Shown here: piece by piece, positions 47,814-60,908 of the stretch | How positions within the stretch are numbered: position 1 is the first letter of the stretch | How the letters are laid out: each line of letters starts with the position of its first letter | NCBI GenBank assembly: GCA_964017065.1 | Contig: OZ024790.1 | Location: 3,342,631-3,406,630, forward strand | DNA length: 64,000 nt | Direction: 5' to 3' | Source of the DNA: Haliclona indistincta | Lineage: Eukaryota > Porifera > Demospongiae > Haplosclerida > Chalinidae | The notes under the pieces: model-generated | What the model was told of the DNA's origin: nothing | What the model saw: only the letters and a program-made list of their open reading frames with translations | The model's database searches: none | Translations under genes and position numbers: made by a program

Positions 47814-47937
47814 TAAATCTGCATCAAAGATAATTATAATGCCTACAATACAGTACAAGACACTATTGCTAAATTTTATCATCATTGTGAATCTTTCTAA
47901 CATTTTCAGTTGAGGTATACATGTTAAAAGGAATCTA

Positions 47938-50597
47938 TTAACTTAGTTGACCTCTTCTCATCCCCACAGCAGTCACCAAATCCGCCATCATCACCACCAG
48001 GTAGAATATGTCTTATTGAAGGAGCCCCAGGAGGAGGAAAGAGCACATTTGCTCTCCACTCCACATCTGTCATCAATGGGCACAGGGTGCCTCATGGTTA
48101 GCTCGATTTGATGTGGTTATACTTGCTTACTTGCGTGACAAAGCCGTCCAGAATGCTACCAGTTTAGCTGACATACTACCAGCTCGTAGTATCGAAATGT
48201 GTCAAATTAATTCCTCGCATATACAAGCTACTGATGGACAGAATGTTTTGTTTGTTTTTGATGGATGGGATGAGTTTCCACCAGATTTGATGAAAGAGTC
48301 GCTTGTCTCCTCTATACTTCGACAGCCACATGAACTTTCTCTTCATCACAGTACTGTACTAATCACCTCCCGACCAGTGTCCTCAGGAAACCTGCTCAAC
48401 ATAGCTGATCGACGAGTGGAGATACTGGGATTCACTCAGCAAGAAATCTGTGATTACTTAGAGAAAGCTCTTGAAGGCAACAGTGCTCACATTCAGCAAC
48501 TTGTGGCATCTTGAAGAGCACCCGGTTATAGAAGGCTATTGCTATACATGTGTATACCACTTCATTTAGCAATACTTGTGCACATATTCCTTACAATGAA
48601 GGGAGCCTTACCTACCACACATCATGAACTATTCTGCTGTCTTATACTCTGCTGCATTGTCCGAGAACAAGAAACACATGAACCCGACACTATTTTACCA
48701 GTAATGTCCTCATTGGACGATCTTCCTGATGACCTTAAGTCTAAACTGAACAACCTTAGCTTATTAGCATACAATGGAGTAATGCAAGAAAAATCATTTT
48801 TTATTTAAAAGACTTGCAATCATCTGAACTGCCTACTAATCTTCCATCTTTAGGGCTTCTTCAGAAAACTGAGGGGTTTGCACTTTGCAGTAAATCACTT
48901 TCTTATAACTTTCTTCATCTCTCAGTTCAAGAGCTTCTTGCTGCTTACCATATTTCACAGATGGACTCTAGTGATCAGGTCAAAGTATTTAAGAAATTGT
49001 TCAGAAGTCCTCGTTTTCAAGCCGTTCTTCAGTACTATTTTGGCTTCATGAAATTAAACAATCCAGAAATACAACAATTCATATCTTTATATCATAGAGA
49101 TATGACTGATCTTTTCGATTTTTTATATACCCATACTTAAAATGCTTTTTCGAAGCAAAGCAGCCGTCTTTATCCCAGTTAGTTGATCCTACTAAGTTTA
49201 TGGACATCAGAAACTACGAACCTGGTGATGAAATAATTATATGTTCGTTTATCAGAAGCGGATTTAACTCCAGTTGATTATCTTGCAGTTGGACATTTCA
49301 TTGTCTCATTCCTGTCCGCATGTGGACATGAGTCTAACACTAATACACCTATTTTGTATCTTGAAACAGGTCAATCCATTGATGGTCATTGTTTAAAGCT
49401 ACTGCTGGATGAACTCTCAAAGAATCCTATTGGACCATTGTCAACATCAGCTGGTGCTTTGTCAGAAAAACTGGTGTTGAATCTGTATATGCCACATATC
49501 GATATAGCGGGATTGATGTATATAGCATATTACCTTAAAACATTTTCATTAATCGGTGAATTGAAATTGACATCTTGGAAAGAATCGGTTGTTCTGAATG
49601 AATTTTTTCTTGGAATGCTGCATACGAACAATTCTATTACCGAACTAAGTCTGCAATATATTTCACACGATTCGTTAACCATTAAATGCCGTGCTCATCT
49701 GAACAAGCCACTCACAGAACTTCATCTATCTTCACTGTCTGATGAACTGCTACACATCATTATCGCTCATCTTCAATACAGTACTACTCTGGTCAAGTTA
49801 AGCATAAGCAAAACTCAGTCTGGTATGTCAGTGGAAACTGCTAAGGCTCTCACTACAATGCTTCAAGTAAACAAATCTCTTACACATCTTGTTGCTTCAC
49901 ACTCGAAGTATTTCTCAGACCATGAGGCTTTTTGTGTTTTTAAAGGTCTTCAACACAATACTACTCTTGTCAGTCTGGACCTGAGCAATTGTGATATAAC
50001 TGCTGCAGATCCAGAAATCACTAAGTCACTCATGCTTCAAGAAAACAGTTCTCTTACGCACTTAAATCTTTCAGGAAACATTGGTTTTTCAGACTCAGGA
50101 GCTCGATGCATTTTCAAAAGTCTCCAATACAATAGCACTCTAGTCTACTTAAATCTTGGTGGGACAAGTATAACAGCTAATGATCCAGACACCGCTAAGT
50201 CTCTCACTAAAATGCTTCGAGAGAACAAGTCACTTACACATCTTGACCTATCGTGTAAAGACACTATACCTGCGCTAACCGTATTATCTCACTCATCTTT
50301 TCTGCACTCGAACACAACACTTCACTTAGTCCTCCGCGGTAGAGAAATTTCGAAAGATGCAGAATGCATTGCGCAGGCTCTGAAATCAAATCAATCGCTA
50401 CTAACAATTGATATCTCATGTGCTTATATAATATTATTAGACGTATTGATATTATTCTTGCTGCACTCAAGTTCAACACCATGTTGAAAAATATGTACTT
50501 TTCTTACAACTGGGCTGCTTATGTTGCTGTTGAAGATTTGCATAGAGCAAGAAAAGAGAGTGGATTACTTCCTATTGACATCGTACTTCATAGATGA
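47938..50597 (+). pseudogene. NLR pseudogene lacking Death exon and NACHT N-terminus
   Basis: Homology begins abruptly at AATCTATTAACTTAGTTGACC, so the Death exon and the first part of exon 2 are missing. GAPGGGKST survives, but a 5-nt duplication follows (near 48056), then loss of two bases with TGA (near 48505), an 8-nt insertion (near 48546), base loss in an A-run (near 48790), a frame change near 49128, and several more between 50270 and 50430. Open pieces (48113-48514, 48539-48808, 48814-49140, 49354-50487) together follow the NACHT-LRR order. It lies directly downstream of the double NLR. Confidence 0.88.
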
Positions 50598-51633
50598 GTG
50601 AATACTTGAAATATGATAAGATTCACCTTTACTTATACATCTGCATTGAAAATATAATGCCTATAGAATACAGTACAGGACACTATAGCTACATTTTATC
50701 ATCATTGTAATTTTCAGTCAATCTTAAACATTTTTCAGTTTAGGTATAAACATCATTACATGCATCAATCACATGACTTTGTGACAGATAGATTATTGGT
50801 CAATTTTTCGATCGAGGGGTTACCTGTGCATGCTGCAATTAACACTTTTGTAACAATCATCATTAAAAAATTCAGTGCGCAAGTGGTCTCAGATGGTTAC
50901 ACAACTATAAATCTCGATAATTTATAAGCGACAGAGTGCACAATATTAAAGTCCAAGTGCCGCAACTGCGAGTCCCGAGGACAGAAACAGTATTGCTTCG
51001 TCACAGTTGTACAAACACATGAGAGGAGGTAATGTCGTCTCCTAACTGACGTAAGTATGAAGACTCTTGATGAAATTCAGAGTGCGAGCACCAAAAACGC
51101 CAGCCGGCAGTATTCAACTGCAATTGGAACAAACATGTGAGAGCTCAGCAAATTGGATTATTTCTGTAACTTAATGGGATGTATGAGCAAAAGCATCAAA
51201 GCATGTTGCAACCCATACCAGAGATTTACCAGAAGACCAGGGAGTAATAGTGATGCCATCATGCAGGACGCATCTCATCATTTCTGGAGAGACCGGAATA
51301 TTCAAGAAGAGCGGACATGAATAGACCTGCGAATTACGTCTCATTCAAGGCAGCATGTCTATAGAGCATCCATTTGGTCCACCTGCAACAGAGAGCCTGA
51401 TGAAGTGAGAGAGAGAGGGAGATGAAGAGATCAAGTGAGGAAGGGAGAAAATAGGTGTGATTACACAAAATTATGGTAACTGTTGGTGAAGAGAGAGAAA
51501 AGGCAATCATAAGAGTGAAATGTCCTCAAGTAGTATCATTGCTGCTAGGCAATTATGTAGGGATGTTCCCTAAACTTTTCTTTTTTTAATTAAAACCTTT
51601 ACCTTATTTTAGAAGAAACAATTGTTATCTTAC
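50598..51633. other. NLR 3' flank and Raver 3' region, no clear gene
   Basis: 50598-50900 matches the other NLR 3' flanks. On minus, near 51040-51095, FGARTLNFIKSLHT then a stop resembles the possible last Raver exon. 51100-51600 has no recognised feature apart from a short GA-rich patch near 51407. Confidence 0.4.
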
Positions 51634-52062
51634 CAGACAGAGATGAGTCCCATAATCTGATGAACTCATTTCTCAGTTTACCATTGTCACTCGTTCCCTT
51701 GGGCAGCTTGTCCATGAACAGAGTACACGATTGAAGATCCTCACACGTCTGCATACCATTGTCTGCAAAGTCGACACGTAGGCTACGCAGCCCAACTACT
51801 TTAGTCACCATCCTTTGCTTCGCTAGAAGTGCCTCGTCTCTTTTTGCAAACTCTACAAAACCATATCCCTTGCTTCTGAGTGACTGACAGACAAGAGGTT
51901 AACACCATAGATATTCATATCATTCTATGTTGACACTAAAAGGTGTGAACATTACTGACCACTTTCCTCGGCAATGTCGGGTGTGTTACTATTCTCAGGC
52001 ACTCTACAGGCGCTCTTTACCTGCACGGCGGTCTCTTCGTCAGCTCCTCTCGCGCGCTTCAT
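51634..52062 (-). pseudogene. Raver-like fragment, copy E (exon 1 fused near RRM2-RRM3 exon)
   Basis: Exon 1 (52062-51960) is intact (MKRARGADEETAVQ) with a GTCAGT donor. 51877-51634 carries the end of RRM2 and the start of RRM3 (CTLFMDKLPKGTSDNGKL), the best-preserved version of this part, with a good donor at 51633. About 0.9 kb containing exons 2, 3 and the first part of exon 4 is deleted at 51877, where RRM2 sequence joins GAGTGACTGACAG. Confidence 0.7.
51906..51929. mobile_element. 24-bp remnant with TIR-element ends
   Basis: A 24-bp insert begins CATAGATATT and ends CTATG, like the ends of the 1606-bp element, and is flanked by TTAACAC (51899-51905) and TTGACAC (51930-51936), a 7-bp near-duplication. 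Probably an extreme internal deletion of the same family. Confidence 0.5.
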
Positions 52063-52250
52063 GCTCTAACTGTAAAACTGCTTCTCTCGACACTCTCCTG
52101 AATGCGCCTCGAATTTTGAATTACAGCTGATTTCGTCACGTGGGTACAACATCACGTGATCACCACTGAAGAAACACGTTGGCTAAATAAACAATCAACA
52201 TTCCTGCAACATTCATAATAGCTGCATAATAGACATATTATTTTGCTGTC
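52063..52250. promoter_or_regulatory. Divergent Raver/NLR promoter, copy E (degraded)
   Basis: CACGTG at 52137 and 52153; the third box is CACGTT. The CGCGGT/ACCGCG repeat of the other copies is missing. Confidence 0.5.
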
Positions 52251-52799
52251 ATGGCATGTTTTCCTGGCTCTGATGTTGACATGAACAAGCCGTGTTCAGA
52301 GAAGCATTTGGCTAAAATTGCTCTTTCAATTTCAGTCGACTGGAGAGAGATATCACCATTCCTCGATCTAGCTGCTGCAGATGAACGAGAAATACTCGGA
52401 GCTGTCCCGCCCCTTTCAGTGCGCTCACAGAAAATAGCAATGCTGAGACTTTGGAAGGAAAGAAAAGGAACAAATGCCACATACGAACGACTGTGTCAAG
52501 TCTTTAGTGAGTGTGAAATGTCTGATCTTGTAGAGAAAGTTCGAAAGTTGCTCAGGACAGAGAATATCAACATGAGCTCATATTATTATGAAGAAGGTGA
52601 GTAATTAAGGGACTACACGACGAAATATAGAAATGACTCGATTTGCGTGCTGTTTTTTCTGGCTCACCATCTAGTACTTTACAGCGACTTTACCATGCAA
52701 CTGCTGGGCGGTCCTAGGGTGGAGCTAGAGGGCCGAGCTATTGGGAGCGACCCAAATGTTTTACGACATACTTTTTCTTTAATTTAAAGGTAGCAACCA

Positions 52800-52861
52800 G
52801 GGTGGGTGGGAGGGAGGGGAGGGTGGGCAAGGTGGGTGGGAGGGTGGGCAAGCGGGGCGGG
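52800..52861 (+). repeat. G-run cluster, possible G-quadruplex
   Basis: More than ten runs of GGG/GGGG separated by 1-3 bases, close to the left end of the TTAA element. Confidence 0.7.
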
Positions 52862-53166
52862 TCACCTTGCCTACCTCTTGCGCCACAAATGACCTTGCTG
52901 TTTTCTTAGCTGGCCTCTGTAGCTCAATTGTTGTGCAAATCACGAAACTAATTAAATATTCGCAGCCTTGTGACTACTTTACGCAAAAACGCATACATAC
53001 GTTTGCTCACCATGAGCAAGAGTTTATTACCTAAGAGTATGCATCTCACTGCAAAAAAAAGTCTGTTTCCTGCTGCATGATAGGTTCAGAAAATGTGGTG
53101 GAAACCTCATCTGTCCTGACGTGTCCTTACGCTACTAAATTCCATATTTCAGGTACCTATCCTGGT

Positions 53167-53467
53167 GCAGGGTGGTATAGTATAGATCCAAATTTAAGGT
53201 ACAGGAAAATTGCCGGCACGCCACATTTCAGTATGCTGAAATGCCGTGTGCTGTTTCCTGGAAATGTTATGTTTCAGCATCCTGAAATGTGCATTTAAAC
53301 TACCTGACACATGGCTCTAGGCTGCCCTACCATGGTACAGGAAATTTACCTGAAATTTCGAAATTTCCTACAAAAATCCTTTAACAGAAATGCCATACTG
53401 AAATGTGATATGCTGGATATAATTATATCCTTCGCCTTAAATTTGGATCTATACTATACCACCCTGC
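53167..53467. repeat. 33-bp perfect inverted repeat
   Basis: 53167-53199 and 53435-53467 are exact reverse complements (GCAGGGTGGTATAG...TTTAAGG). Confidence 0.85.
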
Positions 53468-53695
53468 AGCAGGAAAGATACACGAAATGTTCAAATTTCC
53501 TGCAACAGTCCTGTATGAGAAATGTCTAATTCTTGCATGCTGAAATGTGATATGCTGGATATATTTCCTTTGCCTTATATTTGGATCTATACTATACCAC
53601 CCTGCAGCAGGATAGATACTCGAAATGTTCAAATTTCCTGTTACAGTCCTGTATGAGAAATGTCTAATTCTACCATGCTGAAATGTGAGATGATG
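53399..53695. repeat. 138-bp tandem repeat, about two copies
   Basis: TTGGATCTATACTATACCACC recurs at 53443 and 53581, with similar flanks rich in TTTCCTG and CTGAAATG; subterminal repeat of the TTAA element. Confidence 0.8.
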
Positions 53696-54101
53696 GTTGA
53701 TTTCCTGGTATTGAAATGCATCTCTATACTCAGGCAATACTATAGCTTTTCTGCAGTAGAAAAGTTTCCTGCCGTTTGGAATTTCCAGACACAGCAACGA
53801 TAGCAGATTGGTACCATCTTGATACAAGGGGCATACACATACAACAACCCACATGCAAAATTACAATGTCCCAAAACATGCATTCACAAAACTTTCTGAA
53901 TAAGCAAAAACAAAACTTTCTGAATAAGCAATGTGAACCATACATGCTACAGTTGTTATTAGTCACCATAATAGTGATAGTCTTAATGGAGTCAAGAGCA
54001 AAGTAGAACAACAAATTCCAGTAAACTTCCACCGACAGTATTACTGTATGGAAACAAAACAAGAGAAATCAATAACCATAAGAACAACAATCATGAAACA
54101 T

Positions 54102-54644
54102 CAAGAGTAAATAATGTACAGAGAGTATCGAACGCCGTATTGCCCCATACAAACACTGTGCGAAGTAACGTGACAGGCACGTGATTCTATGAAGCAAACA
54201 GATCTTGGTATGCCTAGTTGTGACGCAGGTTTCATGCCTCCCTTGATCGAAAAGCTGCCTAATCCACAAGAGAATACCAGCTGGAGGATTCCAGTGGAAC
54301 GTCTTGCAACCAACCACGAGAACACTGGTCTGCTTGCCTGTTGAAACGACGTCAAACTGCAGTTTGTCGGTGAACTTTTTCACATCCAGCTTTCGCAAGA
54401 CTCGTTGCGGTCAATCTGCTGAGATCATCAGGTGGTATTCTTCTTGGGAGGCATTCATCGAGTGGACTAGCTGGTCTTTTGGGCATTGAGCGCTGTCGGT
54501 GTTTAGTAGACTACAGTGACGTAGTGGTACGAAGATCTGCGTAATAACACGTAATTTTTCTCACGTACCTGTCACGTTACTTTGCACAGAGTGTTTGTAT
54601 GGGCTATACGGCATTTGATACTCTCTGTACATTATTTGCTCTTA
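54102..54644. mobile_element. MITE 1, 543 bp, 7-bp target duplication
   Basis: Inverted ends of about 90 bp with few mismatches (CAAGAGTAAATAATGTACAG...). Flanked by GAAACAT (54095-54101) and GAAATAT (54645-54651). No coding frame. Same family as the element at 56189. Confidence 0.8.
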
Positions 54645-55469
54645 GAAATATTCTAATGAGGGAGCCGAGAACCTTCACAGTGTATGAACACATATACAAT
54701 AATTCAAACACATTATTAGATTTCTAAAGTCAAGAGTCTGGAATTGCTTGTCCTGAAACCGCTTTTTTGAGGAAACAAGCATGAGGTTCGTTTGATTGAA
54801 GTAGTAGGAAATTCTTCATCGAACCAAGAAATTTTGCATCTGCGGTAAGCACTGACAACTAACCAGAATCACAGTGAAACACTGCTATTGTTTATGTCAA
54901 CAACGATAGTTACTCCTAACACTATGTGAAGAACAAAGGACTTGACCTGACAGCTTGACAGTGTATGCATGCATGCGCATACGACATACAGGCATCGATT
55001 ATGCATGTCTCAATGGGCAGAGTCACGAGGCATACAATAGTTTGTGTCATCCCGACTGTGCATGGTATAGTGTATCGCTCGCTGGAAACCAAGCACTGAT
55101 ACTTGCAACATAGGAAGAAATTGACATTTGCTATAAAGAATTTCAGTTCTAAAGCTCTGTCCGTGAGTTATGGCGTGATATGCTTGCCTCAATGGCTGTT
55201 GCTGACAATTTAGACCTCTCTGAAGACAAAAATAGTCACAACTAACTGCCTAGTAGCTTGAACGGTAGACTTATTCTACACTGTAACAGCATTGCCAAAA
55301 ATATAATTCCTTTTTTTGGACATACGGAATTTTATCACATTTTGCACACCAGGACATGTTAACAGTCATCTAAACATCCACAAAGCACAAGAAGTTGGCT
55401 AGAAGGACTGTGCTGAATTGCTGAAGAAGAATAGCTCTAGTAACAGTGAATACCTAATTTTGAAATTTC

Positions 55470-55736
55470 TAATTGTGAGCGGATTTGAGAAAAGGGGTCA
55501 CTTCGCGCATATAATTTTTGAACGCACGCCTGTTTTCAAATGGCTGTTAGTCGGTCAAATATTATTGAAACTCAATGAAATTTTTTGTACATAATATTTG
55601 ATCATTCTACTAGCTGTATATCAAATTTTAGAGCCATGGGACCAAATTTGGATGAATGCCAGCACGTTGAAAACATGCGTTAGTTCGAAAATTACATGCG
55701 CGAAGTGACCCCTTTTCTCAAATCCGCTCACAATTA
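55470..55736. mobile_element. MITE 2, 267 bp, probably TA target
   Basis: Inverted ends of about 55 bp (ATTGTGAGCGGATTTGAG and on through AAAGGGGTCACTTCGCG) bounded by TA on both sides, as in Tc1/mariner-type MITEs. Confidence 0.7.
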
Positions 55737-56188
55737 TCAGCACAAAAATCACCAAATTTTGCCTCTGGGGGAAAAATATGCGCACGTCTACCAGAGCTAA
55801 ACAAGCATCAGGCAAGTCTGTTAATAGCTGTGAACAACAATCCGGATCAAACTAAGACACAAATTTTGTTACAAACCTTTAAAAAATTTTGAAATTGTTC
55901 GAAATTCACGTACTAATGCATTACAAGGATGAGATCGTCGGAGGAAATTAGTGCGTGTGCGAGCGCTTCACTATGCATACAGCAAGTTAGCCACGAGTCA
56001 CTAGAGCACTTTTCCTGGTCGAACTAAGCTTTCAAGACGTTAGTTGGTCTTGGGCGATGTGTTTTCAGGTCGCTCTCAATTGTCGTAATACAAACTCAGT
56101 ATCCTGGCATTTCTGGTAATGGATAGCAGCGCAGGTCCAGAGAAATTTCCATCGAGGCATCAGGTCTTGTGGTGCTATTTGTTAATAC

Positions 56189-56738
56189 CAAGAGTATATA
56201 ATCTTACCAAGAGTATCGAACGCCAATTGCCACTGTAGAAACACTCTCGGGAAAGTAACGTGACAGAAACGTGATCTGATGACGTATACGCCTACACAGC
56301 AGGCTAGCCATTGACGTCATCGACGTTCAGCAACGATTCTAGCCAAGCTTTTTAGATGATCATTGGACTGTTGCAGGCGAGAATATAGCGATGTAGACAC
56401 GACAAATGCTGAGAAAAACAGAAACACGTGCTAGTTATGATTTTTAATCGAATAATAAAAGCAGCAGCGAGCTCTGTCCGTCAGAGCGCGTTCGTCTACA
56501 AAATCACATGCTTGTTAGAGGTAGCTTGTCAATAAAGAGCCCTGAGTAGCTGTATTTTCCATAATGGGCGCTTGCTTCCTGCAGGACACGCCTTCGTTGT
56601 GACGTAGTCGTGGATTTGTGCAACACGCTTTCGTCACAATGCGTAACATATCTCACGTGCTGGTCACGTTACTTTCCCGAGAGTGTTTCTACAGTGGCAA
56701 TTGGCGTTCGATACTCTTGGTAAGATTATATACTCTTG
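56189..56738. mobile_element. MITE 3, 550 bp, 7-bp target duplication
   Basis: Nearly perfect inverted ends of about 80 bp (CAAGAGTATATAATCTTACC...), flanked by TTAATAC at 56182-56188 and 56739-56745 (8 bp, GTTAATAC, if the last G is host). Ends match MITE 1; interiors differ. Confidence 0.85.
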
Positions 56739-57640
56739 TTAATACAGACTTAGCTATAATTTTTTTGGTATAAACGACATGTTCTTATCTCATTTGTAAG
56801 CTGCACCACTAAGCGGTCTTGCTTGGTACGAGAGCTACACAGAAGCTACCATGCAACAGTTGCTAACACGAAACATGTGCTTCATAGTTGTACATACAAA
56901 ACCTCTATAAATGGCAGGGTACGCTAAAATAAAATCAAATTTAATATCATTGTTGTTCTTGGGCAATACAGGGTTTCGCACAGTTCTTGCAACCAAATAA
57001 ACATTGACATCAATGTCATGTGTTTGAACAATCAGCTAATTTCAATGGTCACTAGTTGGTTACAAACACAAGCTTTTCGTTTGATAAAGTGATAAACGTA
57101 CAAAAAATATTATAATGAAAGCACCAAAGGTGCAGATGCCTCAGTGGAATGCCGCTATACCCAAAAAACATAACTATCAACCATTCCACAAACACAGCAA
57201 CTTCAGACGCATGTATAAAGGATTTCTGTACAGCAATCACAATGCAGTGCTTTACAGAAGCCAATCAGTGCTGATCACAATTCAACTGGACATGTCTACA
57301 ATGTTCAGCACAGCACACGCCATAACTCACGAACAGAGCCTTAAAACCGAAATCCTTACAATTCATTTTCAAGCAAATCTCGATTTTAGCTTTTGTTGCA
57401 CGTTTCAGCACTTAGTTTTCAGCGAGCGACGAGCAATCGTTGCGACAGACGGACGGAATGACAACACTACTACCGTATGCCTAGTGGCTCCACCCACCAA
57501 GGCATAAAACTCATGAACATTGGAGCAGAAGGGCTATCCCAAATGCCTCAAGCTCAGGTGAAAAAGTGACTCACGTGTAGTTCTGGATTCATAAGCTTCA
57601 TCCCAAAGTATTCAAAACACTACGTATTGACCCCTTGAAT

Positions 57641-57962
57641 ATACTCCATATAGAACAGTCTTGTATAAGATAGAAACAGTAATATACGACATACACACAG
57701 CATATGGCGAACCTTACACAGTAACTATGTCTCACTCCATGTATAGAACAGTCCTGTATTAGAAACAGTAACATACAACATACACACAGCATATGGCAAA
57801 CCTTACACAGTAACTATGTTTCACTCCATGTATAGAACAGTCCTGTATTAGAAACAGTAACATACAACATACACACAGCATATGGCGAACCTTACACAGT
57901 AACTATGTTTCACTCCATGTATAGAACAGTCCTGTATTAGAAACAGTAATATACACACAGTA
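57641..57962. repeat. 89-bp tandem repeat, about 3.5 copies
   Basis: ACTCCATGTATAGAACAG recurs at 57734, 57823 and 57912. Confidence 0.9.
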
Positions 57963-59961
57963 TAATGACAGTCTGCAACAATGATCTACCTGTTATATAG
58001 GTCACTCGTTCACTCTGACCTATGATAGCTCATCGGTATAGTATAATGGTCATCCACAGAATGCACAGTCAACTCATTTGGTCTCTAAACAATAAGAGGA
58101 ACAGTACTTGAAGAAACAACAGGAATAAGAAGGTTAGAGTACCTGTTGCCAAGCACCTCGAGATGACATCAAATTGACAACAAGAAGACACCAGTCATTG
58201 GTTATTATTGGAGATCCTAGCTGGCATGGCAGCGGCACTAGCCGAGAAGTATAGCACTGATATCTAGTCAGAGTGACAATCAGAGCAGAATATCTCAAGA
58301 GTAGCAAGTGGGTACCTTGTGTTGTAGTATAGCACAGGTTCTTCTTCCTATGGAGGATGGTAGGAGCCAGCTCGAGCCAGCTGCAATTCTTCACGTGGCG
58401 ATTAAATTTGGACGAATCAGATTGTAGCCCGCCAATAATATGTAGAGTAGAATGACCCCACCTACCGCACCACGCCCATGACCCAGGATTTGGTTCTAGA
58501 TCTACCTCGTTCGAGCTCGTTCTGCCTATTCTCGCGAGCTGCTGCCTGCTCCTACAAGTAACCAGACTTTATAGGCATTTACTCGATGCCCAGCTGCTAC
58601 TACATCGTGATTTCCTTCGTGATAGCTTGACCTGGCGGGCTAGCTCTCAAGTAAATGGTGCCTACATATGGTAGTTGCATGTGTATAGCCTGTGCTAGCT
58701 TCACTTGTTAGTTTATTTTCCTTTCATTTACAATAAATATTGTGAGCCCTAAGCTTGTTTAGATGTATATATACCTGATCTCAGTGACTGTGGCTCATAT
58801 ACTTGCTCAGTTACTCCTCTCTGTCTGTTTAGAGTGCATGAATGCTTGCCACGGTTACGTCACTATAATTTTACCAAATTCACCGTCTAATCAATCAGGT
58901 AGCTACTCCTGTGTCTCTCTCAGTGTATGCTAATTATGTTATTGTAAGTCCAACTTTCTTCTAGTTTAATCTCATCTGCCTTTGTCCAGACAGGGTGCTG
59001 ATCCTACCAAGCACCCACTGCAGGTTGTTTGGACGCCATGGTAGGACCTTTGGTCCTGATTGTCTAAAACTCAGTAGACCTCTACTCTGGCCTGCATTTC
59101 TTTAGAGTGCTAAACTCTACGCTCTCCTGTTGATGAAGGCAAGCTATACACATGTTAGTGAAATATTCCATCAGACATCATGCATCAACCCATTTTTCTT
59201 GCTCTTCTGGTTTCACATATTTGCCCCTCCTGTCCCATACCTATAGCACGCAATTATTGTGGTTGAGTTACAAACCGTAGATCATATTTTTTCGTGGGTA
59301 AAAGTTTGCGAGTTCGTAAAAGTTGCTGGCACGGAATTTCAGAATACTATACATGCTTTAGCTCTGACACTTGAACGTGAAATTTGTTCATGAACGTTTT
59401 CCTGCCAATTTGTGAAATTAATACGATCTACGGTATACCGTGTACTACTAACCCGTTATTGTCTTGAACATCATAGCTTTCTTTCAATTTCTGACTCTTT
59501 GTGCTTCCTCTTCAATGTACGTCTGTACACACATAGTACTTCTGCATACATGTTGTGTAGTATTGTGAACTTCACTTCTAATCTACTCTAGACTATGTGA
59601 CGTGTCATTCATTTCTGCTGAATAGAAAAGAGATTACAGTCAGATACAACTCACGTAACTGGTACTCTTAAACCAAGGTACGAACTCACTGTTATTAATT
59701 TTAGTCTAACATTATTGCTCCTCCTCCTTCACTCAGGCACAGCTCATTCAACTTGTCCTCTCCATTTCTTCCAACACAAAATTAAATTGCTTGTTACAAA
59801 GCAGTGTAAAACGTTGCTTGAGGGAGCACTTAGTGTTGTAAGTTATGTAGATATTTTCCCAATTATGTATGGTCTCAGTATGTGCGTTTTCTGTGACTGT
59901 AATGAACCTGTGTATACATAGTAATAATTATAAGGCTAGCCTTGCCTCTCCCTTTTCACTT
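57963..59961. other. No recognised feature inside the TTAA element
   Basis: About 2 kb without a convincing reading frame, inverted repeat or known motif. Confidence 0.4.
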
Positions 59962-60057
59962 AGTGTGTGTGTGCATGTGTGTGTGTGCGTGTGCCTGTGT
60001 GTGTGCCTGTGTGTGTGTGCCTGTGTGTGCGTGTGCGTGTGTGTGTGTGTGCGTGTA

Positions 60058-60108
<51 letters not shown>
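59962..60108. repeat. (TG)n microsatellite
   Basis: TG repeat with CC and CG interruptions, then pure TG; a second short tract lies at 60368-60391. Confidence 0.9.
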
Positions 60109-60908
60109 TGTTTGTCTAGCAGTTAGATTCTGTTATTACGATAATACATGTATACTGCACATAATTTAGTATTGACAATAATCGATCTGATTTTGTCAAT
60201 TATTTTACAACAGTAGTATTGCATCAAATTAATAATATCAAAAAGGAACGTTTTGAATTTTCAAAAGTAATTGGTACTATAATTATCCAGCTCTAGTATG
60301 TGTGAATGTGTGTGTGTTTGTATGTGTGAGGAGGGTCATGGTGGCGGAGTAAACTTTCCTGTTATTGCGTGTGTGTGTGTGTGTGTGTGTGCTCTAGCAG
60401 TTTGATTCTGAACTTTTAGATCAGAGCCAATTTAATGGTTCAGAACCCACAACAGTAGGAAGTGTTTCATCAAAAGAACCTTCATTTTGTAAACAGGTAC
60501 ATGTACCTGAACAGTCTTGTATATGTGTGACATGTCATAGCTCATGTCTCTATTCCTTATTGCACAGGTTCTCCTGGTTTTGTCAGGTGCTGTGGCACTG
60601 CTCAGTGATGGCAACAAAACTGTGTGTGTTTACAGACGGCTGTTGTCAAGGTTTGTGTAAAGTTTTTTTTTATTATCTTTATAATTTTTACTGTAGGGGT
60701 TACCAGGATCTCTAAATGTCATGATCTTTCGTTCATTCCCTCTCCCTCTTTCATCAACATGAAGTTATCGCTAACTCTCAAGAAACAAACCACTACAACT
60801 TGTGATCGACATCAAAAAACTTTAAGACTAAGCTATTATTATTGATTATGTCTTTGTGAATAACTTTGGGCAATAGCACTAAACAACATTGCATTGAAAA
60901 AAATAGTT

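Noticed and set aside
57115..57507. 130-codon plus frame in the TTAA element
   Set aside because: No recognisable domain or splice context and no related copy in the window; probably chance.
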